A stretch of DNA of 43,568 bases, from positions 1 through 43,568 of the forward strand of contig NZ_RAXT01000026.1 of assembly GCF_003611475.1 (NCBI RefSeq), read 5' to 3'. The notes beneath the pieces are model-generated. The model saw nothing but the letters and a program-made list of their open reading frames with translations, was not told the DNA's origin and did no database searches. This DNA is from Acinetobacter rongchengensis (lineage in GTDB: Bacteria > Pseudomonadota > Gammaproteobacteria > Pseudomonadales > Moraxellaceae). Below are positions 27,013 through 36,977 of the stretch, piece after piece (positions within the stretch are counted from its first letter, which is position 1; each line of letters starts with the position of its first letter). A program made the translations under genes and the position numbers.

Positions 27013-30000
27013 TTACCAAGGTGTTTTCTTTTCCCAGTCAGGGTCAAAACCATGGGTTGAGTCAGCTATTTTTAAATAATCGGCATAACTTTCAGCCAGT
27101 AAAATAGGTGGAATTTCTTTTAAAGGCAGGTCATGACTGTTCCAAGAGCGGCTGCCTTTTTTGGAAAATGCCAATTCATAGAGTACAGCAGGGATATTTT
27201 CCTCTGGTACATAGCTACCACTAAAAGTGATTTCTACATCAATTCCCAATTGTTTAAAGGGCTTGGTATAGCGATCAAATGATCCACCATCTTCAATACT
27301 GGCACGTTGGTAACCAAGTTTGGTCATTACACCACGTAAGGTGAAGGTATCGGTTAACCAGCCTTTGCGATCGTTAATTTCAGTGATATTGTCATTTTCC
27401 AGCTTAGGCACATGATGTGTCATCTGTTCAAACAAGAATTTCAGCTTATAGTCTTTAAAATGTGTAATCCAAGCTTTGGCTTCATCTTCACCAACTAATA
27501 CGGCATGTGAAATTTGAATTTTACTATCAACACTCAGTTCAATTTCATCATCTTCAAGATTGAGTAAAGCACCATCGTCACTCGGTCTAAAGCTGACTTT
27601 CTCACCATTGGTTTTGATTTCTAACCAAACCAAACGCTGAATTAAACGTTTCATAATGGGATGTTCAAAAATATATTCTTGCCATTCAGCAACATTCCAT
27701 TGGCGTTCACTACACATCGCTTCGTATAAGCGACCTGTTTGCATATCAATAACTTGTTTAAACTCTTTTTTACTGGTGCTGAATAAGGCTTTGGCTTCTT
27801 TAATTAAGCTTTCGTCATCATTTTGACGTGCAGCAGGCAGCGCTTTGATTTCCTTACCTTCTTCATTTCTCAGAATAAATTTATCTTTGTCATCTACAAT
27901 TGCTGTAAATTGGCGAGAACCATATTGCAAATTCAGGACAGCATTTTCATCCAAACCTGCGGTCGGAATAGTACGATCTGCCAGTTCATCACTACTCCAT
28001 TGATTCCGTTCTGCAATTTCAGAAACTAAAATATTTGCCAAAGTTTGAACGGATGCAGTTCTGTAACGGCGTGATAAAGACAGCAAAAGCTGAATAATTA
28101 GCGGATCATTGCTGAGTGATAATGCGCTGATCATGGCTTCAATTTGTGAACGGCGGGTGTAGTGCTGTTTCATGTAGTTTTGCAGGAGTTTGACGGCAAA
28201 ACCTCCTTGTGCATGGACAGTCAAAGCCAGCATACCTTTGCTCTTAATTGCAGAACCTAAGTAAATTGCCAATTGTTCACGTTTAATTTCTTCAATGACT
28301 TCTTCTAAACTAATCGTGCCATATCTTCCGTAATATTCAGGGTATTTTTCACCATAACGTTTATACATATCACGATAATTGTTAAATCGAGCGGGTGCTT
28401 CTTTAGTGGCATAAGCCGCCGCTTCATCTAAACTTGGGCTTAAAGTGTCTTGGTGAATAAAGCTTTGTAATAGATGGTTAGCGATGAGCTGTTGACTTTT
28501 TGCATCAAGCAAGCCGATGTAACGTTGTAACAATTCATTGGCTTTGGGTTCTTTAAGTTTTTCGGCTAAAACAACCCACCATTGAATAATGTCAGGATCG
28601 ACATTGCTGCCATCTTGCCATGTTGCTTTCGGTAAGGTTTTAAAATCGAACCATGTAAAGCTTGCAGAAAGTTTACCTTTTAACCCTTGCTCTGCCTCTT
28701 TGAGTAAAACAGCAGGTTTGAGATAAGCACTAATATCTTCACCTAATTTTTCCAGTGCAGTGAGTAATGCTGCGCGAACCACTTCTTTTTTCTCTTTTTT
28801 CAATAGTGCATTCAGTGGTTTAATGGCTTCTGGATGTTGCAAACGAGCAAGCCATTCGATTGCTGTAATTCGAATTTCTTGTTTGCCTGATTCAAGGGCT
28901 TCGATCGCCCGTTGCTGAATATTTGGAATGTTTTGCAATGCTTGCTGTGCATCAAAACGCAGACGTTTATTTTCACCCAAAGCAAATTCGAGTAAACGTG
29001 GAATAAATTGACTTGGAATAGTAGGGAAGCACTTTAAAACATAGATCGCATCTGAGGCATTAAATGCTTGATATTGATTTTTCTCCAAAGATGGCGAAAG
29101 CCCAAGTGCTTCCGTCAGAAAGTCCGTATTTTCAGCAAAGAACGGCCAAATCTTTTCAGGATCATTGATATATTCAGTTAGACTTGAATAATAAGAAGAA
29201 CCCATTAAAACGCCTTTAGCAACTTTACGTTTTGGCTCAGTAAATTTCGCAATTTCTAAGGCTTGAACCAAATCTCGTAATTCATATTTGCTATATTCCG
29301 CAGGGTTGAGCATGTCAAATAAATTGGCCCAATATATCCAATCTCGATTTTGGTAACTGAGTAGACGTGCTGCATGTACGATGGAAAATTCAGGATATTT
29401 TTTATATTTATTTTTATAGGTAATAATATTTTCATAACGATGATACTTGATCATCGGTTTATCGTCATTCAGCGCATCGACAGTCGCTAAAAGGGTACTT
29501 TCTTTGATTTCTTTCAGTTGTTTTAATCCATCTTTTGCCCAGTTACGTTTGTACTGAGGTTCGTTTTTGTTATATTCAATTTCATCTACAACGGCTTGTT
29601 CTGCTTTTTCAAGCAACTCTTTATAATTGTCTAAAACATCTTGTGTGAAGCTTTGTGGAATTTTGCTTACAATCAGTGGGGCTCTTTCAGGAATATCAAA
29701 GTGTTGTATTTGATCTGCTGAATCAACGGATTGAAGTCTTTGAATCGCCATGAGTAGATTTTGTTGTACAGACTTTTGTTTTTCTTGAGCTAAAGCCTGC
29801 TCTAAAATCGTTAAATTCTCTGCACCTAAACGCGCCAATAAATCTGCTGAAAACCCACGCTCTTGACTTGACCCATCACGTAAGAATTCACCTAAATATT
29901 TTTGATTATCATTGAGATCTAATTGAGCAAGTAAGCTGGTGGCTAATGTACGAATCGTTTTAGATTTACCCACAGCCAGTTTTACGATTAAATCGGGGAT

Positions 30001-30846
30001 TCGAATCAATAAATCTTTCTTTTCAGCAATATATTCCAAGAAAGTTTCTTGTCCAGCGACTGAAAGTGTAGGAATGACTTCCCTTAATTGGTCAAGGCGA
30101 CCCCTTATATATTCCTGACAATCTTTGATTTCCAAAATGCGATGGAAGTCAGCACGGTGATAACTATCTATCTGTTTACGCTCAAATAAATATGCTAATA
30201 ACTCTTCACCCAATCCTTCTTGGTCGTATTCAAGTAATTGTCTAAACTGTTCAAGTGATAAATTATTTTTAATCTCTTTGGCTGGATCTGCTTCACTAAA
30301 TTTTCTATTTTCAAACATGACAATGTAAATATCGATCGTCAGATAAATAAACCATGCAGGAATTTTTTCATACACATTTTTAAAGTTTCTTTGTTGTGTT
30401 GCCGCTTCCAAAACTTTTGCAAAGCGAATGATTTGTGCAGCATCTAAATATTCAAATAATTTTCCATAAAATTGGCGGCGCGCTTGTACTGAGTTATTCG
30501 CAAGCTTATTTTGCTTTTTATCGAGTTGGATGTTGCCCCAATACCAGCCATATGTACCTGGTTTTCCTAAAAGAAGGAGTGCTTTTTCATCGGGTAAGTT
30601 ATTTAATTTAAGTAACACATTCGGGTTGTCACCTTCAACAATAAACGCCAAAACCTCCTTGTGTAAGTCTTGTTCAATTTCGGTCAAGGGTAAAAATATT
30701 TTATAGAGTGCTTCGACTTTTTTTTGAAAGTCTTCATTATATTGGTTAGCGCCTGCTTGCGTTTTTGTTTCTATTGTTTTAGATGTTTCTTTATTCTCTG
30801 ATTTGGAAAATAGAGATTCAATTTTTGAAAATAATTGATTGAACAT
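27013..30846 (-). CDS. Giant DUF4132 (YehI/MolR-like) protein with HEAT-like repeats
   Basis: 1277 residues. A Lys/Thr-rich N-terminus precedes a long helical region with HEAT-like repeats, clearest near the middle of the protein (RLRFDAQQALQNIPN, IRITAIEWLARLQHPEAIKPLNALL, VVRAALLTALEKLG). The C-terminal 220 residues are a DUF4132-type domain (SERQWNVAEWQEYIFEHPIMKRLIQRLVW and the closing EIPPILLAESYADYLKIA). No signal peptide or membrane segment is seen. E. coli YehI, once called a molybdate-metabolism regulator, is the closest remembered relative; function is unknown. It lies 117 bp after the SWIM gene. A TATAAT on the minus strand (30920-30925) may give it a separate promoter. Confidence 0.82.
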   Translation of the reverse strand: MFNQLFSKIESLFSKSENKETSKTIETKTQAGANQYNEDFQKKVEALYKIFLPLTEIEQDLHKEVLAFIVEGDNPNVLLKLNNLPDEKALLLLGKPGTYGWYWGNIQLDKKQNKLANNSVQARRQFYGKLFEYLDAAQIIRFAKVLEAATQQRNFKNVYEKIPAWFIYLTIDIYIVMFENRKFSEADPAKEIKNNLSLEQFRQLLEYDQEGLGEELLAYLFERKQIDSYHRADFHRILEIKDCQEYIRGRLDQLREVIPTLSVAGQETFLEYIAEKKDLLIRIPDLIVKLAVGKSKTIRTLATSLLAQLDLNDNQKYLGEFLRDGSSQERGFSADLLARLGAENLTILEQALAQEKQKSVQQNLLMAIQRLQSVDSADQIQHFDIPERAPLIVSKIPQSFTQDVLDNYKELLEKAEQAVVDEIEYNKNEPQYKRNWAKDGLKQLKEIKESTLLATVDALNDDKPMIKYHRYENIITYKNKYKKYPEFSIVHAARLLSYQNRDWIYWANLFDMLNPAEYSKYELRDLVQALEIAKFTEPKRKVAKGVLMGSSYYSSLTEYINDPEKIWPFFAENTDFLTEALGLSPSLEKNQYQAFNASDAIYVLKCFPTIPSQFIPRLLEFALGENKRLRFDAQQALQNIPNIQQRAIEALESGKQEIRITAIEWLARLQHPEAIKPLNALLKKEKKEVVRAALLTALEKLGEDISAYLKPAVLLKEAEQGLKGKLSASFTWFDFKTLPKATWQDGSNVDPDIIQWWVVLAEKLKEPKANELLQRYIGLLDAKSQQLIANHLLQSFIHQDTLSPSLDEAAAYATKEAPARFNNYRDMYKRYGEKYPEYYGRYGTISLEEVIEEIKREQLAIYLGSAIKSKGMLALTVHAQGGFAVKLLQNYMKQHYTRRSQIEAMISALSLSNDPLIIQLLLSLSRRYRTASVQTLANILVSEIAERNQWSSDELADRTIPTAGLDENAVLNLQYGSRQFTAIVDDKDKFILRNEEGKEIKALPAARQNDDESLIKEAKALFSTSKKEFKQVIDMQTGRLYEAMCSERQWNVAEWQEYIFEHPIMKRLIQRLVWLEIKTNGEKVSFRPSDDGALLNLEDDEIELSVDSKIQISHAVLVGEDEAKAWITHFKDYKLKFLFEQMTHHVPKLENDNITEINDRKGWLTDTFTLRGVMTKLGYQRASIEDGGSFDRYTKPFKQLGIDVEITFSGSYVPEENIPAVLYELAFSKKGSRSWNSHDLPLKEIPPILLAESYADYLKIADSTHGFDPDWEKKTPW

Positions 30847-30963
30847 AATGATTTCCTAAAGTGACAAAATGCCATGACTTAAATATTAGATTTGAAATTT
30901 CACTTGGTTATTCATCAAAATTATAGAGAAACTTAAACAGATTTAAATGTCGAAAATAATCTA

Positions 30964-33111
30964 TCACGACATAGTTTGACCTTCTAAAATTATCCGTTGA
31001 TTTAAACGTTGTAGTTGTAATAAAACGTGTCGCCATTTGAGTAAATGAATTGCTAGGTTATTTTGAGTAAGATTGAACCTTAAACTATGGGCAACAAAAT
31101 CAAGACCTAAATCTGAAAACTGTTGTGCAATATTTTGGATTTTATCTAAATCCACCTGATCAAGCACAGCGCGACCTGTATTGGCATAAAACTCTAAAAG
31201 TGTCTGAATTTCGATGACCAAAACATCAATTGCGGAATAGTTTTGATGGTTTTTCCACTGTTTCTTTTCGGCTAAAAGTTTTTCAAAACGACCTGTGATT
31301 AATTCAGCTAAGCTACTTTTCTTTTGTATTGGATAATCATAGTCCAAACTAAATATTTTTAGGCCTTTTGCTGTGTCTAAAAACACACTGCATGGAATCA
31401 ATTGAATCGCTTTGGTTGTGGTATCAATTCGGACTAAACTTGCGACAATTTGATCGTTTTGAATCAACTGAGTTAAATGTTTGATACGTGCACGATACTC
31501 GGGTTCAATGGGTAAGGATAATTTAACAGCGATACCTTGCTCATCAACCACACGATATTCAAAACTTTGCTCAAATTCATTTAAATCAGGCGCTGAAATA
31601 CTTTTATGACGTAGTAATACATAACGAGATTTGGGTGGCTCTAAACTAGAGTGCGGTGTAATCAACGTTTGTAAGTCGTGCCATTTAGAAACGCCGATAT
31701 TTAATTGATCGAGATCAGCTTTTTTAAGATCACTGACTAAACCTTTCTGTATAAAACGAGTCTCACTAGTTGCACTGAATGAGGTCTCAGAACTGGCTTT
31801 CGCATCGATCAATTCAAGTTGATGTTGTAACACATAACTTAGAGAACTTCCCCAAATTCCTGTGGCAGCTGCGCTATGCATATCAAAAGTACGATCTAAA
31901 TGATTGGCACGTGCTTGGGTGACTTCTTTGAGCTGATTTTGCTGGCTATCCCAAAAACATACGGTTAACCCATGTGCACCACTTTCGGTACTCCACCATT
32001 CACAACCTAGCGGAATCAAATGCTCAACGGTTTCCTGTTGATAATCACGCTGAACTGAACCACGTAATTTTGTCAGTGCTTTGGTTTGCAGTTCAGGGGC
32101 TAGGCGTTGAACTTCAGACAATGCCACTAAATACGCGTATAAATATGCAATTTGATTAAAGATTTGTTGTTCTTCAACTTGGACGTTATTTTCTAAAAAC
32201 TGCTTCATCGTGCCATGTAAAGTACGTAATACACTTCCAAGTCGTGGCAAACTTTGCGCACGTGCTTGCATATTATAAATGTGTAATGCCATCACAGATT
32301 CTTTAGCAAGGTGCGAAAGTCCTTGTTGAATAAAGTTTTGACAAATGACTTTTAATTCTTCAATAAATTCAAAATCATCAGAAGAAAGTTGATGTTCTGA
32401 ACGCTGTTCGTGTTGTGTTGTATCAATTGCCCATTGCCATGTTTCAGGACGATGTTTAAGCCATAAATAAGCAATACAAGCCAAATGCCCCGCTATTTTT
32501 TGTTTATCAGGAATGTCCGAAAGCATGCCTTCAAAACCGGTTGTAGGGTAGAGTAGGACTTTATTGGGACTTAAATCCGTTTGAAAACTAATTTTTTCAG
32601 CTTGAATATCAACTGTACAAAGCGTTTGATTGGTTTGCCAATTTTGCACCAGTTCATAAGCAAGACGAACATTAGCTTTTCCCGCTTTTTTTTGTATTTT
32701 GAGATGATCAAATTCTAAAACAACATCTAAAGCATTTTTTGTATTTTCAATAACTTGTGGTGCTGAAATATTTGAATTTTGATCTTCGGGTTTGTGTTGA
32801 GTCGTTGTTTGCTCGATATTTTCAGTTTGTTTGACGGATTCACTAAAAACAGCTGTATTGTCCTGAATCCATAAAATACTGCTTAAAATATGCTTACAGC
32901 TACCTTGTGCAGAACAGTTACAAGAGGCTTTTGTAATCCCTTCACTGGGCAATTTAACTTCGCATTCTTCAACTTTAAACAATAACTCAGTCGTACTTTG
33001 TGATAGCAATTCAACTTCTGCCAACGCTTTGCGTGCTCGTCTTAATAAGCCTGCATTGCTGTGCATGGTGAGGCTATCTTCATCATATTGCGTATAAATT
33101 TGCCAACTCAT
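30964..33111 (-). CDS. SWIM zinc-finger protein (YehQ-like)
   Basis: 715 residues. The SWIM zinc motif C-x-C-x5-C-x-H is near the N-terminus: Cys64, Cys66, Cys72 and His74 in CNCSAQGSCKH, within a region typical for zinc-dependent DNA- or protein-binding SWIM domains. The rest is soluble, mostly helical and unrecognised. The ATG at 33111 overlaps the VWA gene stop (ATGA) and has AGAGGTGA upstream, so translation is coupled to it. E. coli YehQ is the remembered counterpart. It may provide nucleic acid or partner recognition for the MoxR-VWA pair, which is inference. Confidence 0.85.
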   Translation of the reverse strand: MSWQIYTQYDEDSLTMHSNAGLLRRARKALAEVELLSQSTTELLFKVEECEVKLPSEGITKASCNCSAQGSCKHILSSILWIQDNTAVFSESVKQTENIEQTTTQHKPEDQNSNISAPQVIENTKNALDVVLEFDHLKIQKKAGKANVRLAYELVQNWQTNQTLCTVDIQAEKISFQTDLSPNKVLLYPTTGFEGMLSDIPDKQKIAGHLACIAYLWLKHRPETWQWAIDTTQHEQRSEHQLSSDDFEFIEELKVICQNFIQQGLSHLAKESVMALHIYNMQARAQSLPRLGSVLRTLHGTMKQFLENNVQVEEQQIFNQIAYLYAYLVALSEVQRLAPELQTKALTKLRGSVQRDYQQETVEHLIPLGCEWWSTESGAHGLTVCFWDSQQNQLKEVTQARANHLDRTFDMHSAAATGIWGSSLSYVLQHQLELIDAKASSETSFSATSETRFIQKGLVSDLKKADLDQLNIGVSKWHDLQTLITPHSSLEPPKSRYVLLRHKSISAPDLNEFEQSFEYRVVDEQGIAVKLSLPIEPEYRARIKHLTQLIQNDQIVASLVRIDTTTKAIQLIPCSVFLDTAKGLKIFSLDYDYPIQKKSSLAELITGRFEKLLAEKKQWKNHQNYSAIDVLVIEIQTLLEFYANTGRAVLDQVDLDKIQNIAQQFSDLGLDFVAHSLRFNLTQNNLAIHLLKWRHVLLQLQRLNQRIILEGQTMS

Positions 33112-34304
33112 TGCATCACCTCTGCAAACCATGTCGCCAAATGTTCTGGTGTCATGGCAGCGATTTGCATGCCACGTTGTTGAAGTTTTTGTGCCATATT
33201 CATGTCATAGACAGGATTTGCAGTTTGATCCAGTGCAGCAAGACCTAAAAGTTTGCAGCCTTGTTGGTTGAGCTGACTGGTTATATTCAACATGTGTTGA
33301 ACGGATGCACCTTCTTCAAAGTCACTGATTAAAACCAAAATACTACGATTCGGTTGTTTGATTTTGCTTTGACAATATTGCAAGGCTTGTCCGATATTGG
33401 TTCCACCGCCCAATTGTATGGTCAATAAAACTTCGACAGGGTCGTGTGCTAAATGACTCAAATCCACAATTTGCGTATCAAATAACACAAGGCTGATCTG
33501 GACCGCAGGCAGTGCTGCCAAAATACTCGCACAAACAGCGGCATACATGACTGAATCAAGCATTGAGCCACTTTGGTCAACACATAACACAATTTCCCAA
33601 GGCAAATGTTTCTGGACACGTGCATTAAAATAAGGGGTTTGAATAATCAGTTTTTGTAATTCAGGCTGATAGTTTTTGAGGTTGGCTTGAATGGTTTTTT
33701 TCCAGTCAAAATTCTGTGCTTGTTTGATATGTGAACGTTTAAAACGATTTCGACGACCTTGTAAGGCTTGTAAAAATTGCGAACGGACTTTTTGTAGCAA
33801 CTCTTCTACGACTTTTTGAATCAACTCTCGAATTGCATCTTTCATCTCATTGCTTAAACGACCTCGCATACTCAGTAATGCCTTTGCGATTGCAGGATTC
33901 GGTTCAAGTTGTCGTACATGCTCTGGGTTTTTGAGTAATTCTGTCAATTGATAACGTTCAATCGCTTGTTTTTGCATGCGTTCAAATGTCGATTTTGGAA
34001 AAAGCTTTCGACTCTGATTGAGCCAATTGATCGCATTCAATTGCGAAGCCTCTAAGCCGCCATGTCTATTTTTCGCTTGTTCGACACCACGGCGCTTATA
34101 TTCATTTTGATATAAATAATCTAGATTGCGTTCAAGCTTTAATTGGTCAGCAGACAAAGTTGCTGCGGATAAGCTTTGATCGGCATAACGACCTAACATT
34201 AAACGCCAACGCCGAGCTTGATCCATTTGATCAAGTGCTGTTGATGGGGCATTGTCTCTATCTTTATTTTCAATATTGTTTTGATCAGGAAGCAATTTAC
34301 TCAT
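33108..34304 (-). CDS. VWA-domain (MIDAS) protein, CoxE/ViaA/YehP-like
   Basis: 398 residues. The N-terminal 230 are helical and basic (LQGRRNRFKRSHIK). The C-terminal von Willebrand factor A domain has an intact metal-ion-dependent adhesion site: DQSGS at 243-247, Thr302 in GGGTN and Asp328 in ISDFEEG. VWA proteins paired with MoxR ATPases act as adaptors that bring targets to the ATPase (for example ViaA with RavA). Its start overlaps the DUF5682 gene by 8 bp and has AAGGAG upstream; its stop overlaps the SWIM gene. E. coli YehP is the remembered counterpart. Confidence 0.9.
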   Translation of the reverse strand: MSKLLPDQNNIENKDRDNAPSTALDQMDQARRWRLMLGRYADQSLSAATLSADQLKLERNLDYLYQNEYKRRGVEQAKNRHGGLEASQLNAINWLNQSRKLFPKSTFERMQKQAIERYQLTELLKNPEHVRQLEPNPAIAKALLSMRGRLSNEMKDAIRELIQKVVEELLQKVRSQFLQALQGRRNRFKRSHIKQAQNFDWKKTIQANLKNYQPELQKLIIQTPYFNARVQKHLPWEIVLCVDQSGSMLDSVMYAAVCASILAALPAVQISLVLFDTQIVDLSHLAHDPVEVLLTIQLGGGTNIGQALQYCQSKIKQPNRSILVLISDFEEGASVQHMLNITSQLNQQGCKLLGLAALDQTANPVYDMNMAQKLQQRGMQIAAMTPEHLATWFAEVMQ

Positions 34305-36975
34305 TATCTGCTCCTTGAGAGGTAGAATGGGGGCTTAGAATCTGAGCATCTTGAATATGTTGATTTGTTTGAAATTTAGAATAGCTATCGTGTGAGCTTG
34401 CTAGTAGCCATTGATCTAAATGGTCATATTCAAATAATCTACGTAATTGTTGATTAAGCTGAACGCCTTGTAATAGATCTTTTTCACCCATATGGCTGAG
34501 CACTTGATCTAAAATCGCGTCATCCCCCAATCCTGTCATTTGAGCAATGATTTTAGACACTTTGCTACTTTGTTTGGGGGTAAGTTGACTGAAGATATAA
34601 CGCATATCAGGGAGGATTTGGATAAAAGTCTCTTCTGACCAATGGGTAACCAGTTGGTATAACGCATCAATTGCAACTTTTGATTGCACAAAAATTTCAG
34701 GTGCGATGAAGAACATTCCATGTAAATATTGCACTGATTCTTCAGATTCACTGCCGATTGCAAAGGCAAGTTTAAGCTGCTGTTGTAATTGATTTTGTTC
34801 AATTCGATGATCTAAAAATTGTAAAACATGAATTGCACCTTTAAGCTGATTGAGATGAAACAGATTGATTTGGTTGAGATCAATCTGTGCGTACATCAAA
34901 TCTAATAAATCTAAATATTGTGTATCGAGTGTTGGATGATTGAACGGAATTGCATGCTGTTTTAGATTTAAAATCAATTCATGTAAGGTTTTGAGGTTTT
35001 TTAAATTGCTTTCAATTTTTTCTTCATGCGTATCATACAATTGATCCAATAGAAAGCAGGCTTGATAAACAGCAAAATTTAAACGATGTGCGACAGCATG
35101 TTCGGGTAGATTCAATAACTTCCGAGCATGCCATAAATAATAAAGTTGTTGAGCAGCACCAATCACAGAAGCCAGATTTTGATCTGTTTCAAGATAACCA
35201 TCCAGTTGTTGATTGAGTAATTGTATATGCTGTTTTAAGCCCAAACGACAGGCTAAAGCCAACAACTTTGCTGTTTCATATGCAGATTGACCAAGACCAT
35301 TTTGTTCATTGTCTTGTTGTAATTTAATGATTTTGAGCAGTGCAATCTGTTCCAGCTGATTGCCCATTTCAGCCAGTTCAATCAAACGAGCTTCGACACT
35401 TGGTGTCCATGCATAACGCCATTCTTCAAACAACAAGTCTAAACTTGCGCCATGCACAAAATCGGGTCCTGAAAGACGCTGTGCAAAGTGACAATCAACA
35501 AACGCCAGTAAATGTAGATATTGGCTGATGTTTTGATGTAATGGCTTACGGTAAATATCCAGTTTACGATTGCGTAGAATTGTATCATTCAGATTAAAAC
35601 GAAAATCTTTAACTTGTTGATAGGTATTCTGTAGAAGTGCAGGGCTATGTTGGTGGCTTGCGACTTTCCCTAGTTGTTGACCACTTAAAAATTTGAAAAT
35701 ACAGCTCAACAAATGATGCTGACCATCTTCAATCTCGCCTTTAATTAAAGCTGTTTGCAAGGCATCTAATAGGTCATAACGACTTGGTTGATAATGTCCT
35801 CGAAGCATTGCCAATTGCCAAGCCAACTCAGCCGTATTTTTTAAGGCAATATAAGGAGTGACTTCCAAGGCTTGTTCTTGCGCAAGAAAATGACAAAGCT
35901 CGTTTAAATATTGGAAAAAATTGAGCTGAATTTGTTCAGATGTTTGAGTGTTGTTTTGATTTAAATTCTGCCAAATTTGTTGATAATAAGCAGGTGAAGG
36001 CATACCAGATGCATAACCATTTAAAGCATCCAAACGATCAAAGCTATAACGAATCAACCATGCCTGTTCTTGCCAGTTTTGTTTTTGATCTTTGACAATA
36101 AAACGTTCAGCTGTTTGAGGGTTAGCTAAGTTTTCAACCAATGCAAGGGTGTGAAAACCGCCAGTAACCACTAAAACTGTATGGTCAGGGTGAATCGTAT
36201 CCTGAATACAATTCCACATGACATCTTCACGGTGTAATGACGCTTCTTGCAACAGTACATCTTTTTCATAGTCTAATCGTGCTAAAGAACACCAAGCAAA
36301 AACCTCATCAAAAAAAATATCAGCTTTAGCTAAAGATTCAGTCTGTTGCAGTTCGAACAAATGATCCCAAAGTTCATCATGATTTCGACAATGCATTTTC
36401 AACGCCAGTTCTTGAATATACTGACTATGTGCAAAATAACGCTCAGACAAGAGGCTTTTTTGTTGCCAATCCAAATCAGCTTGTTCAGTTTTCAATGCGC
36501 TTTGTTTTGCCCAAGCTAAGTCAATAAATTTAACATTTGCTTGAATGTTCTTAGCCTGTTGAATCGCAACCCATTCTGGGGAATATTCACAAAATGGAAA
36601 ATAAGCTGAAAATAGTTCGGGTAGTGTTTCGGTTTCATCCTCATCATCTTGCTTGGTTTTTTGTTTTGAAGATGTTTTGGTACTTGATGATTGATGTAGA
36701 GGTTGGGCTTGCGCAAAGATCGCAATAGGTGGTTGCGTTTCTATATCTTGTAGGCTTTCGATTAAAAATTCAAAGCTGGTTGGTGCTTCAATCAAAATAT
36801 GGGTGGGTTGTATTTCCTCAATATATTTTTTTAAAGCATAGGCGCAAACAGGGCTGTGGTGGCGAATCGGTGCAAAATAAATATTTTGTTCTGCTAACTT
36901 TTGTTTAAGTTGAAATGCCTGCTTTAATCGTGCGGGCATTTCATCAAATACATCATTTTCAGCCTGTTGTTGCAT
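34297..36975 (-). CDS. DUF5682 family protein (YehM-like)
   Basis: 892 residues. An N-terminal domain carries IYFAPIRHHSP (Arg-His-His at 38-40), THILIEAP with Glu63, and VLVVTGGFHT (271-276). These conserved His, Glu and Gly residues resemble the arrangement in ChaN/EreA/TraB-like hydrolase folds, so an enzymatic role is possible but unproven. A Ser/Lys/Asp-rich insert lies at about 95-118. The remaining 600 residues are Gln/Leu-rich and helical. It starts 2 bp after the ATPase stop and overlaps the VWA gene by 8 bp. E. coli YehM is the remembered counterpart. Confidence 0.82.
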   Translation of the reverse strand: MQQQAENDVFDEMPARLKQAFQLKQKLAEQNIYFAPIRHHSPVCAYALKKYIEEIQPTHILIEAPTSFEFLIESLQDIETQPPIAIFAQAQPLHQSSSTKTSSKQKTKQDDEDETETLPELFSAYFPFCEYSPEWVAIQQAKNIQANVKFIDLAWAKQSALKTEQADLDWQQKSLLSERYFAHSQYIQELALKMHCRNHDELWDHLFELQQTESLAKADIFFDEVFAWCSLARLDYEKDVLLQEASLHREDVMWNCIQDTIHPDHTVLVVTGGFHTLALVENLANPQTAERFIVKDQKQNWQEQAWLIRYSFDRLDALNGYASGMPSPAYYQQIWQNLNQNNTQTSEQIQLNFFQYLNELCHFLAQEQALEVTPYIALKNTAELAWQLAMLRGHYQPSRYDLLDALQTALIKGEIEDGQHHLLSCIFKFLSGQQLGKVASHQHSPALLQNTYQQVKDFRFNLNDTILRNRKLDIYRKPLHQNISQYLHLLAFVDCHFAQRLSGPDFVHGASLDLLFEEWRYAWTPSVEARLIELAEMGNQLEQIALLKIIKLQQDNEQNGLGQSAYETAKLLALACRLGLKQHIQLLNQQLDGYLETDQNLASVIGAAQQLYYLWHARKLLNLPEHAVAHRLNFAVYQACFLLDQLYDTHEEKIESNLKNLKTLHELILNLKQHAIPFNHPTLDTQYLDLLDLMYAQIDLNQINLFHLNQLKGAIHVLQFLDHRIEQNQLQQQLKLAFAIGSESEESVQYLHGMFFIAPEIFVQSKVAIDALYQLVTHWSEETFIQILPDMRYIFSQLTPKQSSKVSKIIAQMTGLGDDAILDQVLSHMGEKDLLQGVQLNQQLRRLFEYDHLDQWLLASSHDSYSKFQTNQHIQDAQILSPHSTSQGADNE

Positions 36976-36977
36976 GA

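Noticed and set aside
30920..30947. Separate promoter for the DUF4132 gene (TTTAAA, 16 bp, TATAAT on the minus strand)
   Set aside because: The -10 is perfect but the -35 is poor in an AT-rich gap; not listed as a feature.
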